NCBI GenBank assembly: GCA_039555135.1
Contig: CP114179.1
Span: 2,480,001 to 2,544,000 of the forward strand
DNA from: Phycisphaeraceae bacterium D3-23
GTDB lineage: Bacteria; Planctomycetota; Phycisphaerae; Phycisphaerales; Phycisphaeraceae
Length of the DNA stretch: 64,000 bases
Direction of reading: 5' to 3'
The notes under the pieces are model-generated. The model did no database searches. It worked only from the letters and a program-made list of their open reading frames with translations, and was not told where the DNA came from. Positions within the stretch are counted from its first letter, which is position 1. Each line of letters opens with the position of its first letter. Below are positions 25,194 through 34,695 of the stretch, piece after piece. Both the position numbers and the translations under genes were made by a program.

Positions 25194-25898
25194 ATGCTGA
25201 CCCGACGACGAATGTTCCGCTTGATGTTCCCGGCCGTCGCGCTCATTCTGCCGATCGGCTGTGGCGACAAGCCCGCGGACAAGCCCGATGCGCCCGAGCA
25301 AGACCCCGTCGCGGTGGAGCCGGCGGGCCCGGTCGTGCCCGAGCAGGGCGTGGTGCGGATCCGGGTGCTGTCGCGCGAGACCCTGCCTTCGCTCCATGCG
25401 CCGGATGCGACACCCATGACAGAGCAAGACACCTACGCCGCGGTGCAGACCGGGCTGCTTTCGCTGATGTCGGGCGAGCTCGGCGAGGACGACTGGGTGT
25501 GCGAGGCGCTGCCGGGCACGGACCGCGTGCGGTTCTGGGTGGTGCGGGGTGAGACGATCAATGAGGAGAGCGCGGTCGCGCTGGCCGAGGAGTTGGCGTC
25601 GGCGTTTCTGGAGTCGGCGCAGCTGCGATTCGCGGACCGTGTCGAGGTCGCGCTGCTGGGGATCGGTAAAGAGCTCGAGGCCGCGACGGCCCGGCGGGCG
25701 GCCGTGCAGCAGACGCTGCGCGACTACCTCGACATCAACCAGGCCCGCGCGGACACCGCCGAGACACGCCGCGAGCAGCGCGAGCTCGAACGTGACCTGC
25801 ACCGCATCAACGAACACACCGGCGAGCTGCAAGACCTCAAGGCCCGGCTTGAAGACATGCAGCAGCGCGGCCAGCGCTGGTATCGGCGGGTGGAGTAG
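25194..25898 (+). CDS. Putative lipoprotein with C-terminal coiled coil
   Basis: The 234-aa protein starts with an Arg-rich n-region and a hydrophobic core ending in LPIGC, a lipobox, so Lgt should lipidate it. A Pro/Asp linker follows, then a mixed domain (about 60-150) and a charged helix likely to form a coiled coil (about 165-230). I recognise no family; the middle part vaguely resembles Wzz/CpsD-type chain-length proteins. The start is fixed by AAGGAG 7 nt upstream of 25194; a possible TATGAT -10 lies near 25155. It ends 7 nt before the hydroxyacid dehydrogenase start, suggesting one operon. Confidence 0.6.
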   Translation: MLTRRRMFRLMFPAVALILPIGCGDKPADKPDAPEQDPVAVEPAGPVVPEQGVVRIRVLSRETLPSLHAPDATPMTEQDTYAAVQTGLLSLMSGELGEDDWVCEALPGTDRVRFWVVRGETINEESAVALAEELASAFLESAQLRFADRVEVALLGIGKELEAATARRAAVQQTLRDYLDINQARADTAETRREQRELERDLHRINEHTGELQDLKARLEDMQQRGQRWYRRVE

Positions 25899-25905
25899 CA
25901 CGGCT

Positions 25906-26859
25906 ATGGCGACCGCAGTGATAACGGAGACGCTGGACCCGTCCTGCGCCGACTGGCTGGGCGAGCGTTGCAAGGTCGTGTGGTGCAGGCACGAGGCGCC
26001 CGAGTTTGAGACGCATCTGCCGTCGGCCGAGGCGCTCATCGTGCGGACGTACACCATCGTGGATGATGCATTGCTCGGCCGAGCGCCACGGCTCCGGGTC
26101 GTCGGCCGGGCGGGCGTGGGGCTGGACAATATCGACCTGGATGCGTGTAACAAACGCGGCGTGCGCGTGGTGTACACGCCCGATGCGAACACGCAAGCGG
26201 TGGTCGAGTATGTATTCGGGCTCATCCTCGACCACTACCGGCCGCGGCCGATGGGAACGATAGATGCGGCGACCTCGGCGGAGCAATTCCACGCGCTGCG
26301 CAAGACGCATGTCGGTCAGGAGCTCGCGGACCTGTCGCTGGGCATCGTCGGGCTTGGCCGGATCGGGAAACGCATCGCGGTCGTCGCGCACGCGCTAGGC
26401 ATCAATACCTACGGCTGCGACGTATTGCCTGAGGCAACGCTGCGCGCGGCGCTGCCGGGCGTGCCGATCACGCTTGTCGGTCACGACGAGCTGTATGCGA
26501 AAAGCGAGATGGTCAGCTTGCACGTGGATGGCCGCGCCGGGAACCGTCACCTGATTGATGCCGAAGCGCTCAGGCTCTTCAAGGCCGATGCGCTCTTCAT
26601 CAACGCGGCGCGGGGGATGCTGGTGGACCACGCCGCGCTGGCGGGCTGGCTCAAAGCGCATCCGGGGGCGCGGGCGGTTCTGGATGTGCATGATCCTGAG
26701 CCGACGCCGAGCGACTACCCGCTGCACGGTGTGGCCAACGCCTGGCTGCTGCCGCACCTGGCCAGCCGGACGGATACGGCGCTTCGGAACATGAGCGGTG
26801 TGGTGCGCGATGTTGCGGCGGTGCTGGCGGGGGACGAGCCGCGGTACCCGGCGGTGTAG
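25906..26859 (+). CDS. NAD-dependent D-isomer 2-hydroxyacid dehydrogenase
   Basis: The 317-aa protein has the family layout: a substrate lobe with GRAGVGLDNID, a Rossmann dinucleotide site GIVGLGRIGKR, catalytic Arg in NAARGMLVD, Glu in LDVHDPEP and His in LPHLAS. These form the Arg-Glu-His triad. The substrate cannot be predicted; phosphoglycerate or glyoxylate-type substrates are possible. The gene lies 7 nt after the lipoprotein gene. Confidence 0.85.
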   Translation: MATAVITETLDPSCADWLGERCKVVWCRHEAPEFETHLPSAEALIVRTYTIVDDALLGRAPRLRVVGRAGVGLDNIDLDACNKRGVRVVYTPDANTQAVVEYVFGLILDHYRPRPMGTIDAATSAEQFHALRKTHVGQELADLSLGIVGLGRIGKRIAVVAHALGINTYGCDVLPEATLRAALPGVPITLVGHDELYAKSEMVSLHVDGRAGNRHLIDAEALRLFKADALFINAARGMLVDHAALAGWLKAHPGARAVLDVHDPEPTPSDYPLHGVANAWLLPHLASRTDTALRNMSGVVRDVAAVLAGDEPRYPAV

Positions 26860-26943
26860 GCGCAGGCTGGTGCTCGTCCGGGGCTTCGCGGACTGAGCCC
26901 GCGCGTGGCGATGGTTCGCGCGGCGGTGTGGTGGCGTGTTGCG

Positions 26944-26949
26944 TATCAT
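26944..26949 (+). promoter_or_regulatory. -10 hexamer TATCAT, leaderless start
   Basis: TATCAT ends 6 nt before the ATG at 26956; no ribosome site. Confidence 0.5.
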
Positions 26950-26955
26950 CCCGGC

Positions 26956-28260
26956 ATGCCTGAATCTGAAGTGCAACCCGCTGAACCTTCTGAATGTGTT
27001 GAGCACGACCACCTGTGCTGGCGGTGCGATTACAACCTGCGGACGCTGCCGGTGAATGGCGCTTGCCCGGAGTGCGGTTTTTCGGTGGCCGAGTCGATCC
27101 GGCTGGGCGGCCGGGCGCGTCGGGCGTTTACGATGGATGCCCTGCCGTGGTGGGTGCGGACGTGCTACGTCGTGTTCGCGGTCGTGACCCCGCTGGGGGC
27201 GTTCGGCTTCGCGGAGATGGCGAACAGCGGCTCGGGCGGCGCGATGTTTGTCGAGTGGCAGTCGGGGCATTGGTACGACAAGGCGGCGCTGCTGTTGGGC
27301 GGCCCGGGGGCGTGGCCGTTCTACCCGCTTCTGATCTACGCGTCGGTGTGTCTGTTCCTGCTGGTCATCAACCCAAAGTATTTTGGGCGCAAGTGGGTCG
27401 TCGGGATCGGCCTGATCCTCGGGCTCGTGCTGGGGTTGCAGTACGCGTGCATCATGCTGCCGGCGATGCTCGCGATGGGCAAGGGCAACTACGACATGGC
27501 GGACACCTTCGCCTTCGGCGGTTTTCTATTGACCGCCGGGTATCTTGTCGCCAACGGGCTTCGCATGCTCGCCGCGGTGAAGTGGCCCGAGGGCAAGTAC
27601 CCCGGGCGCTTCTCGACGCTTGAGGTGTTCAGCGCGATCGGCGCGATGATCGTGTGTTGCGTCTCGCTCTTGCTGTACCCGCTGGGGATGTGGTTTGCGC
27701 CGGTGCTGTACGGCCTCGTGTTTCTTTCTGCGGTGTCGCGGTTTTTCATCACGCGCCATTTTGACAAACGCGATGGGCTCGAACGGCCTGCGCAGCGCGG
27801 CGCGCTTTGGGTGCTCATCGTGACGGCGCTGGCCTACGCCGCGGCCTGGCCCGGTGCGGTGAAGCTCGCGCTGTGGCGGTACGGCAAGCTGCCGACGACC
27901 GAGCCCACGGGCTGCTATGTCTGCACCGCCGCGGCGAAGGGGCACCCTTGGCTGGTGCGCAGCCCGACAGTCCGATTGGCCGACGGTTCAGTCATGCGGG
28001 TGAGCCGACAGATGCGGGTCCTCAAGGCGGCGGAATGGGTGCTGGCCGAGCGCTGGCCGTGGGGGCATGGCGTGCTGCGGCGCCTCTACAACGCGATTGG
28101 GCCGGCGCTCGCGGCGCGGGTACGTTCGCCTTGGTCGGCGGACCTGGCGTGGCTGCTCTTCGCAGGGCCGGCGGCGCTGGCCTGGGCCGCGCTGAAGCTG
28201 ACGGGATGCGCCGGGCGTATCGATGAAGCGTACTGCGGGGCGAAAGACTTGCGGCGTTAG
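26956..28260 (+). CDS. Polytopic membrane protein with N-terminal zinc ribbon
   Basis: The 434-aa protein opens with an acidic tail and a zinc ribbon (CWRCDYNLRTLP ... CPECG), a module very common on planctomycete membrane proteins. Six or seven hydrophobic segments follow (about residues 70-310) and then a soluble C-terminal part with a late hydrophobic stretch. No transport or enzyme motif is visible, so the function is unknown. The start at 26956 is supported by the TATCAT box and by the zinc-ribbon position; an upstream in-frame ATG at 26905 is less likely. Confidence 0.65.
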   Translation: MPESEVQPAEPSECVEHDHLCWRCDYNLRTLPVNGACPECGFSVAESIRLGGRARRAFTMDALPWWVRTCYVVFAVVTPLGAFGFAEMANSGSGGAMFVEWQSGHWYDKAALLLGGPGAWPFYPLLIYASVCLFLLVINPKYFGRKWVVGIGLILGLVLGLQYACIMLPAMLAMGKGNYDMADTFAFGGFLLTAGYLVANGLRMLAAVKWPEGKYPGRFSTLEVFSAIGAMIVCCVSLLLYPLGMWFAPVLYGLVFLSAVSRFFITRHFDKRDGLERPAQRGALWVLIVTALAYAAAWPGAVKLALWRYGKLPTTEPTGCYVCTAAAKGHPWLVRSPTVRLADGSVMRVSRQMRVLKAAEWVLAERWPWGHGVLRRLYNAIGPALAARVRSPWSADLAWLLFAGPAALAWAALKLTGCAGRIDEAYCGAKDLRR

Positions 28261-28323
28261 TTCAACCACAGTGTAAACCTGACAATCTATCAGGCGATTA
28301 GTCGGCTGCGGTGCCGGCTCGGC

Positions 28324-28329
28324 TATGAT
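28324..28329 (+). promoter_or_regulatory. -10 hexamer TATGAT, leaderless start of lpxI
   Basis: TATGAT ends 7 nt before the ATG at 28337. The two ATGs at 28325 and 28337 compete; this box favours the second. Confidence 0.45.
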
Positions 28330-28336
28330 GCCCGCT

Positions 28337-29224
28337 ATGGATGACCGGCCCGTCATGGGATTGATCGCGGGTGGGGGGCGTTTGCCTTTCTTGCAGGCGC
28401 AGGGGATGCGGGAGGCGGGGTATCGTGTGGCGTGTGTCGGGCTGGACGGGCAGTACGACGCCGACCTGCCGGGGGCGTGCGATCATTTTTCGCGGGCGGG
28501 TGTGCTGCAGATCGGGCGCTGGGCGCGGGCGCTTCGGCGCGCGGGCGCTCAGCGTGCGGTGATGGTTGGGCGGGTGGAGAAGAGCCACCTGCTGTACCAT
28601 CCGCTGGCGTGCTTTCGGCTGCTGCCGTCGTGGCGTGTGGTGAAGCTGTTTTTCTGGGACCTGCGCAAGGACCGCCGGAGCCAGGGCATGTTGTCGGCGG
28701 TCGCGGCCGAGCTTTTGAAAGTCGGTGTTGAACTCGTGGACACAACGCAGTACATCCCGGAACACCTCGCGACGCCCGGCGTGCTGACGTCGTGTCAGCC
28801 GTCGTCTTCGGTGCGGCGCGATATCGACTTCGCTTGGCCGATCCTGATGCGGATGAACGATCTGGACATCGGGCAGGCGGTCGCGGTGAAGAACGGCGAC
28901 GTGGTCGCGGTCGAGGCGATCGAGGGGACCGACGCGATGATCGCCCGCGCCGGCGAGCTGAGCCGGGGCGGCGGATGGGTGTTAGCGAAGGGCGCTCCGC
29001 CGAGCAAAGACCCGCGTTTTGATGTGCCGACGATCGGGACGCAGACGATCGCGAACCTCAAGTCGGCCGGCGGCGTCGCGCTGGTCGTCGCGGCGGGCAA
29101 GGTGATTTTGCTCGACAAGCCGGAGGTGATCGCGGCGGCGGACGCGGCGGGGATTGCGCTGGTGGGGATGGACGCGGCGGGGTCTGAGGATTCGGCGGGC
29201 GTTTCGAAAGTGGCGGACGCGTAG
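28337..29224 (+). CDS. lpxI: UDP-2,3-diacylglucosamine pyrophosphatase LpxI
   Basis: The 295-aa protein matches the LpxI (DUF1009) family: GLIAGGGRLPFL at the start, an N-terminal DUF3108-like half, and the C-terminal half with QAVAVKNGDVVAVEAIEGTDAMI, KGAPPSKDPRFDVPTIG and the Asp-rich end. LpxI converts UDP-2,3-diacylglucosamine to lipid X, an early lipid A step. This supports an outer membrane with lipopolysaccharide, in line with lpxD at the right edge. A REP-like hairpin begins 3 nt after the stop. Confidence 0.9.
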   Translation: MDDRPVMGLIAGGGRLPFLQAQGMREAGYRVACVGLDGQYDADLPGACDHFSRAGVLQIGRWARALRRAGAQRAVMVGRVEKSHLLYHPLACFRLLPSWRVVKLFFWDLRKDRRSQGMLSAVAAELLKVGVELVDTTQYIPEHLATPGVLTSCQPSSSVRRDIDFAWPILMRMNDLDIGQAVAVKNGDVVAVEAIEGTDAMIARAGELSRGGGWVLAKGAPPSKDPRFDVPTIGTQTIANLKSAGGVALVVAAGKVILLDKPEVIAAADAAGIALVGMDAAGSEDSAGVSKVADA

Positions 29225-29226
29225 CA

Positions 29227-29251
29227 CCCACGGATGGCATCCGTGGGCTTC
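29227..29251 (+). repeat. REP-like hairpin after lpxI
   Basis: CCCACGGAT, GGC loop, ATCCGTGGG, CTTC, 2 nt past the lpxI stop. It could act as a terminator between lpxI and the convergent Nramp gene. Confidence 0.7.
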
Positions 29252-29266
29252 GCAGGGGACGCGTCG

Positions 29267-30928
29267 CTACGCCGTGTCGGCGTCGGGCTTCTTCCGCACG
29301 AGCTGCACGACGACGGCGAGCGCGACAAACCCGATCACGAGCGCGAGCAGGAACGGCCGGACCGACTGCTCGGTGCCGGGGATCTTCATCGTGCTCATCC
29401 AGAGTGACAGCCCGCAGCCATAGGTCGCGACGGCGATGGCGAGCACCATCACGATGTTCGCGGCGATACGTTTACCGCCGGTCATCAGGTTGTCGCCCAT
29501 GAGCTTTCGGCTGTTCATCATCAGGAAGAACGTGATGTAGGCGACGGGCAGCAGCATCATGCCGATGCGCGAGGTCGGGATCGCGAGCCAGAACCGCGCC
29601 TCGGGGTACTTGCTCCAAAGGAACATGAAGCCCAGCGCGCCCCGTCACAGCCGGTAGGAACGACCCGATGCGGTGCATCGGCCCGGCGATCGGCGCGCCC
29701 AGCGCTTCGGTGAACGTGAAGCCGTTGATGAGCATGAGGATGATGAGCGTCGAGACCGCCATCCCCGCGACGCCCAGGCCGAAGACGTACTGCGCGATTG
29801 CCTTGGAGCCCGTGACGTTTTCAAGCGACAACGCAAGCGCCCCCGAGTCGGACTTGATCGTCATCGCGGCGAGCTGGCGGTCGGCGTCGTTGACATTCGC
29901 CTCGGCGTGATCGGCTGCATGAAATGCGCTGAGATTTGCGTCGTACCCGCCCTGCAGCTTCGCCGTCACCGCCGTCGGTTCCGCTTCACCCACTAGCCCC
30001 GGGTCGTACTTTGCGTGGAACTGCGACGCCGCCGCGATCACGACGCAGCTCGTCGCCAGCACGAACGGGATGAACAGCCCGGTCGACAGGTCGAACGTCG
30101 CCAGCCCGCGGAACGTCTTGTCCCAGCCCTTGCGCAGCATCGAGTACGGCAGGAGGAACGTCATGTTGATGCCCACGGCCGTGGCTGCGGCGGCGATCAT
30201 CGTGTCCCGCTGAATCCCCACCACCTTGTCCGTCCAGTACGCCGGGTCGGACGACGCGGCGATGAACGGCCGAAGGTCCTCCGCCGGCTTCGACAAGAGC
30301 GAGAAGTCGGGCACAAACCCGGTAAACACCTCGGCCCACGGCAGCGTCCCCTTCATCGACAGCGCGACGACCACACCGAAGAACGCGAGCACGATCAGCC
30401 CGACCATCACCTTGAGGAGTATCTCGAAGAGCTTGATGCCCCAGCCGCCCGCGTCGTAGAACCAGATCACGGTGCATGCGATCACGAACAGGATCGCGAC
30501 GCAGCCCCAGTCGGGCAGCGCGATCCCCAGGTTCTGCTGCATCGCGGCGGTGCCCAGCGAGAACTGAGGCATCGCCCAGACGAGGTTGGCGATCATCGCG
30601 GCAAAAAGCCAGCCCCAGCCCAGCACGGGGTTGATGTGTTTGTTGATCGAGCGGAACGGTTTTTCGCCGGTCGACAGCGTGACGTACGCGATCGCGCTGA
30701 GCATGACGATGCCGAGGATCATCATCACCGGCTGGAGCCAGAGCATCTTGTACCCGCCGATGACGCCGATGTAGAGCGACCCCGCGAGCGACCCGCCCCC
30801 CAGCGTGATCGCCGACTGCAGCCAGCCCGGGCCCGAGAGTTTGAAGTACGCCGCGAACTTCGCCAGCGCCCCCTTCGATTCGGCGGCTGCGAGCAACTCA
30901 CGGTCCTGCTGGAGCTTGGGGTCGGGCA
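29267..30928 (-). pseudogene. Nramp-family divalent metal transporter with a frameshift
   Basis: The N-terminal frame (30928 to about 29640) encodes an Nramp-type protein: KLSGPGWLQSAITLGGGS, GYKMLWLQPVMMILGIVMLSAIAYV and GAPIAGPMHRIGSFLPAVTG. The natural continuation, a final pair of membrane helices (FMFLWSKYPEARFWLAIPTSRIG... down to a KKPDADTA tail), is in a different frame, 29267-29626. Around 29636-29644 the minus strand reads ACGGGGCGCGCTGGGC; removing one base restores a continuous protein of about 553 aa. Either this is a recent inactivating indel or a sequence error in a GC run. Nramp proteins import Mn/Fe with protons; this planctomycete subtype is uncharacterised. Confidence 0.75.
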
Positions 30929-31011
30929 TGGGGGTCTCGCTGAGAGGCAATCCACGAAAGACAGGTCGAGACAAGATCATAACGCACCGACGTAAACCGT
31001 ACGCCGTGAGC

Positions 31012-31017
31012 TATCAT
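31012..31017 (+). promoter_or_regulatory. -10 hexamer TATCAT for the TlyA-like gene
   Basis: TATCAT ends 10 nt before the ATG at 31028; no ribosome site is visible in the gap. Confidence 0.4.
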
Positions 31018-31027
31018 CTCGACGCGC

Positions 31028-31699
31028 ATGCTCCCCACCGACCCGCCCCACACCGAAGATGACCACCCCTATGCCTCGCGCGGCGGGCTCAAGCTCGAAG
31101 CGGCGCTCCGCGCATTCGCGCTCGACGTCGAGGGGTTTACCTGCGCGGACCTGGGCTGCTCCACCGGCGGGTTCACCTCCTGCCTCATCCACCACGGCGC
31201 GGCCAAAGTCTTCGCCGTCGATACCGCCTACGGCGAACTCGCGTGGGCGATGCGCCAGCACGAACGCGTCGCCGTCATGGAACGCAGCAACGCCCTGCAC
31301 ACCGACCCGCCCCCCGAAGTCGCGACGCGCGGCGTCGACCTCGTCGTCATCGACCTGGGCTGGACCCGGCAGCACAAAGCGCTGCCCGCCGCGCTCAAAT
31401 GGATGAGGCAAAACGATGCGGGCGACGATGCGGTGTCGCCCGACACAACACCCCGCCGCATCATCACACTCATCAAGCCGCACTACGAAAGGCCCGGCGA
31501 GACCGGCGGGCGTCGCAAGGGCGAACGCAAGCGTCCGCCGATGCCGGAGGACGAATCCCGCGCGGTCTGTGATGCGGTGCTCGGGGCGGTCGAGCAAGAC
31601 CCGGCGCTCGGGCTGCGCGTCGTCGGGGTGATCGACAGCCCCTTGCCCGGGGGCAAAGGCGGGAACCTCGAACGTCTCGCGCTGCTGCAACGCGGCTAG
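31028..31699 (+). CDS. FtsJ/TlyA-type SAM-dependent rRNA methyltransferase lacking the S4 domain
   Basis: The 223-aa protein has the FtsJ-fold start YASRGGLKLEAAL, the SAM-binding DLGCSTGGFTSCL, AVDTAYGELAW, ERVAVMERSNA and LVVIDLGWT, the order seen in TlyA. TlyA makes 2'-O-methylcytidines in 16S and 23S rRNA. Normal TlyA has an N-terminal S4 RNA-binding domain of about 60 aa; here the protein begins directly at the methyltransferase. The window shows no separate S4 gene. The missing domain may change RNA targeting. Confidence 0.8.
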   Translation: MLPTDPPHTEDDHPYASRGGLKLEAALRAFALDVEGFTCADLGCSTGGFTSCLIHHGAAKVFAVDTAYGELAWAMRQHERVAVMERSNALHTDPPPEVATRGVDLVVIDLGWTRQHKALPAALKWMRQNDAGDDAVSPDTTPRRIITLIKPHYERPGETGGRRKGERKRPPMPEDESRAVCDAVLGAVEQDPALGLRVVGVIDSPLPGGKGGNLERLALLQRG

Positions 31700-31815
31700 T
31701 CATTCGCCGACGCAGGGTCCGCGGAGCGCCTGGTACGCCCCAGCCTCTGGTGCAACTCGCCACCGCCCTCTATCATGAGGCGTTCGCCGCCCGCCCCCGG
31801 CCCCCGGAGCCCCGC

Positions 31816-32523
31816 TTGAAGACCGTCTGCACACACTGCAACAAGTGGTTCCAGGTCCACGACCGCGCCTTGGGCAAACGCGCCAAGTGCAAGGCCTGCG
31901 GCGGTGTCTTCGTGGTCCGGCCCGAGGCCATCGACGAGATCCCGATGCAGGAGGTCGCCCCGCCCAAGATGGGCTCGACTACGCGGATGCAGCCCGCCAA
32001 GAAACGCGAGACCGTGCCTCCGGTCGATAGCGACCCGCTCGCCGCGCTCGCCAGCGCGGCCGACAACTCCCAGCACGACCACGCCGACCACAGCCAGCGC
32101 CTCGCGCGCGAACGCGAGAGCTTCCTCTCCCTCCGCGAGCACGGCGAGAAGGGCCGACCCGCGCCGGGCACCACGCTCTCGCTGATCCTCGGCATCGTCG
32201 CGATCGTCTTCGCGCTGGGTACCTCGGTCAACGTCATCGTCCTCGCCGTACTGGGCAAGGCGCCCTTGGCCGCGATCATCGGCGCGTGCGGCGCGGCTGC
32301 GGTCGGCGGGGGATTCGCCATCTTCGCAATCATCTACGGCAACGGCGCACGCAAACGCATCCGACGCTCCCGCGGCGTACTCGACGGCAAAGGTACCGCC
32401 ACCACAGGCATGATGATGGGCTGGGGCGCGCTGCTCATCTTCGGCATCCTCGCCTGCGTCGGCCTCATCCTCCTCATCCGCACCGGCCCGATCATCACGC
32501 AGACGCAGACCATCACCAACTGA
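31816..32523 (+). CDS. Zinc-ribbon membrane protein, TTG start
   Basis: A TTG at 31816 with GGAG 6 nt upstream gives a 235-aa protein. It begins with CTHCNKWFQV...KRAKCKACGGVF, an MJ0042/zinc-ribbon finger typical of planctomycetes. An acidic/His-rich linker follows, then three or four membrane helices (about 125-225) and a short Thr-rich tail. An ATG in the same frame at 31750 would add a non-conserved Pro/Arg stretch ahead of the finger, so I prefer the TTG. Its role is unknown; related proteins are annotated only as DUF4190-like membrane proteins. A TATCAT box lies near 31771. Confidence 0.65.
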   Translation: MKTVCTHCNKWFQVHDRALGKRAKCKACGGVFVVRPEAIDEIPMQEVAPPKMGSTTRMQPAKKRETVPPVDSDPLAALASAADNSQHDHADHSQRLARERESFLSLREHGEKGRPAPGTTLSLILGIVAIVFALGTSVNVIVLAVLGKAPLAAIIGACGAAAVGGGFAIFAIIYGNGARKRIRRSRGVLDGKGTATTGMMMGWGALLIFGILACVGLILLIRTGPIITQTQTITN

Positions 32524-32705
32524 TCGCGCGGTGATCCCGGTCCGCGAATGCTCTACTCACGACACAGCGCATCACGGATGAAATCCATCCGGTGCGCGGC
32601 GGCTGCCAGGCCGATGTACGTTTCAAATCGCCTGCCGCGTTTCACACCCACCGCAACTACACAACAACAATGCGCATCCCAGTTGATTCACGCGCGTATC
32701 TGCCG

Positions 32706-32809
32706 GGGTGCCACACAACTGCCCGTAGGGCTGCTGGGTGCGACAACCCGATGCCATCGTTCTTCCCGGCACACAGCAGGCCTGCGGACAGGCCAGTTGT
32801 TTGGCACCC
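32706..32809. repeat. GGGTGCCACACAACTG-ended inverted repeat
   Basis: A 104-bp unit with ends GGGTGCCACACAACTGCCC and GGCCAGTTGTTTGGCACC (one arm mutated). It lies in the 546-nt gap 32524-33069. The rest of that gap holds the terminator below and otherwise nothing recognisable. Confidence 0.65.
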
Positions 32810-32929
32810 CGGACCGCGTGTTTTTTTCGGGGATGCGTATAACGCGGCCGACTTGTAAGGATTACCACCCGTCGGGCTACGGCCCTTGCGCCGATCCGAA
32901 TCGAGCACCCGGCACCGTGACGCGCATAA

Positions 32930-32966
32930 AAAAACCGCCTCTGAGGAGCAGTGCTCACTCAGAGGC
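32930..32966 (-). terminator. Rho-independent terminator of the DAACS gene
   Basis: Minus strand: GCCTCTGAG, 12-nt loop, CTCAGAGGC, then GG and a run of seven T. It lies about 100 nt past the symporter stop and faces the right way. Confidence 0.8.
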
Positions 32967-33069
32967 AGCTTCCGGGGGCAAGGTTGTCTGTGGGCAGTAT
33001 AGCGCGAAACAACTAGTCGTGCAAGGGTTCGGTGTGTATTTTTTTGCCCTCATGTAACGCGCGTTACAT

Positions 33070-34689
33070 CTAGCCGTCGGCCAGGACCCCCGATTCGCCT
33101 TCGCTACGGGCGATGGTCACCGCGCCCACCGAGTCGGAGAAGATATTCACCACCGTCCGGCACATATCCAGCGGCCGATCGATCGCAAAGATCACCGGCA
33201 CACCGACCGCGACCAGCGGGACGTCGACGCCCTGCTGCTTGAGCTGCTCCTCGACCGACCGCAGGATTACGACGATCGCGACGATCGACGCCGACGGCAC
33301 GCCGGCGACCCCGACGCTGGTCAGGAGCGCGACGACCACGATCATGAACTGCTGGCCGATCGAGAGGTCGATGCCAAACGCCTGGCAGATGAAGATCGCG
33401 GCGATGCACTCGAACAGCGCCGTGCCGTCCATGTTGACCGTGGCGCCCAGCGGGAGGACGAAACTGGTGGTCTTGCGCGAGACGCCCGCGCGTTCCTCGA
33501 CGCACTCCATCGTGACAGGCAGCGTGCTCGACGAGGACGAGGTCGAGAAGGCCGTCATGATCGCAGGCCCCATCGCGAGGTAGTGCTTGAGCGGGTTGAC
33601 GCGCGCAACGAACATCAGGATCAGCGGCATGACGACGAAGAAGTGCAGCCCGAGCGCGAGCAGCACCGTCACGGCGAACTTGCCGATGCCGACCGCCAGC
33701 TCGTGGACCCGGTCGTCGGGCGCGAGCTTGGCGACCTGGTAGGCGACGGTCGCGGCGATCAGCCCGAACACACCGATCGGCGCGAGGCGGAGGACGAAAT
33801 GCGTGATCGCGAGGGTGATGTCGTATACCGCTTCGACAAACCCGAGGAAGGCCTTACTCTTCTCGGCCGCGAGCCGGGTGGCGAAGAACCCGACGAGCAT
33901 GGCGACGATGATGAGCCCGATGAAGTTGCCTTCGTTGGCGGCCTTGACGATGTTGGGCGGGACCATCGCGCGGAAGACGTCGAGGAAGTCGCTCGCGGTC
34001 TTGCCCGAGGTCTTGCCGTCGACCGCGGCGGCCTCGCTGTCGAAAGACATCGACGCGGCTTCGCCGAAGAGCGTCTCGGGCCCGGGCGTCTTGCCCGGGG
34101 CGATCAGGTTGACCAGCGTGATGCCGATCAGGATCGCGATGAAGGAGGTCGTGAAGTAGTAGGCCAGCGTCTTGAGCCCGAGCCGGCGAAACGCATCGCT
34201 GCCGCCGAGCCCCGCGACGGCGAGGATGATGGACGTCGTGATGATCGGGATGACGATCAGCTTGAGCCCGTTGAGGAACAGGTCGCCGATGAGTTTGAGG
34301 ATGAGGTAGGGCGTGCCGTCGGTGACTTGAGCGTGTGCGCTGGGTGCCGTGCCCAGTTGGTCAAGACGAGATGCTCGTTCCGCCACCGCGGCTTCGTACG
34401 CACGCACGGCCGCGAAAGTCGCATCGGGTGCCTCCGCCGTCGCTTGCAGGCGATCGATGTCGTCCGACGACAAACCGTCTGCCGAGAGTTGTGACAACGC
34501 AGCTTCGTAGGCGGTGTCGAACGCGGCGACTTCACCGGATACCCCCCTAAGCGCGGCGTTAGCCATCAGCGCCCCGACGCCGATGCCGATGACCAGCCCC
34601 AGCAGGATCTGCCAGTGCAGCGCCCAGGTCCAGGGCAGGAGCGGGTTGCGGGGTCGGGTCGCGGCGCGGGGCGGGGGCGTAGCGTTCAT
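33070..34689 (-). CDS. Dicarboxylate/amino acid:cation symporter (DAACS, GltP/DctA family)
   Basis: The 539-aa transporter has the family core: helix 1 (WQILLGLVIGIGVGAL), LKLIGDLFLNGLKLIVIPII, the re-entrant serine-rich loop AFSTSSSSSTLPVTM, the substrate motif LPLGATVNMDGTAL, and GVAGVPSASIVAI. It should import acidic amino acids or C4-dicarboxylates with H+ or Na+. About 75 residues between helices 1 and 2 (residues 40-115) form an unusual Ala/Glu/Asp-rich periplasmic loop, making it longer than the common 420-450 aa. The start at 34689 lies 6 nt after a TACACT box. A TAGCC repeat and a MITE copy lie just upstream. Confidence 0.88.
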   Translation of the reverse strand: MNATPPPRAATRPRNPLLPWTWALHWQILLGLVIGIGVGALMANAALRGVSGEVAAFDTAYEAALSQLSADGLSSDDIDRLQATAEAPDATFAAVRAYEAAVAERASRLDQLGTAPSAHAQVTDGTPYLILKLIGDLFLNGLKLIVIPIITTSIILAVAGLGGSDAFRRLGLKTLAYYFTTSFIAILIGITLVNLIAPGKTPGPETLFGEAASMSFDSEAAAVDGKTSGKTASDFLDVFRAMVPPNIVKAANEGNFIGLIIVAMLVGFFATRLAAEKSKAFLGFVEAVYDITLAITHFVLRLAPIGVFGLIAATVAYQVAKLAPDDRVHELAVGIGKFAVTVLLALGLHFFVVMPLILMFVARVNPLKHYLAMGPAIMTAFSTSSSSSTLPVTMECVEERAGVSRKTTSFVLPLGATVNMDGTALFECIAAIFICQAFGIDLSIGQQFMIVVVALLTSVGVAGVPSASIVAIVVILRSVEEQLKQQGVDVPLVAVGVPVIFAIDRPLDMCRTVVNIFSDSVGAVTIARSEGESGVLADG

Positions 34690-34695
34690 GGGGGG

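Noticed and set aside
32524-33069. Possible non-coding RNA in the 546-nt gap
   Set aside because: Beyond the GGGTGCCAC repeat and the symporter terminator I see no promoter-terminator pair on one strand that would support a separate RNA.
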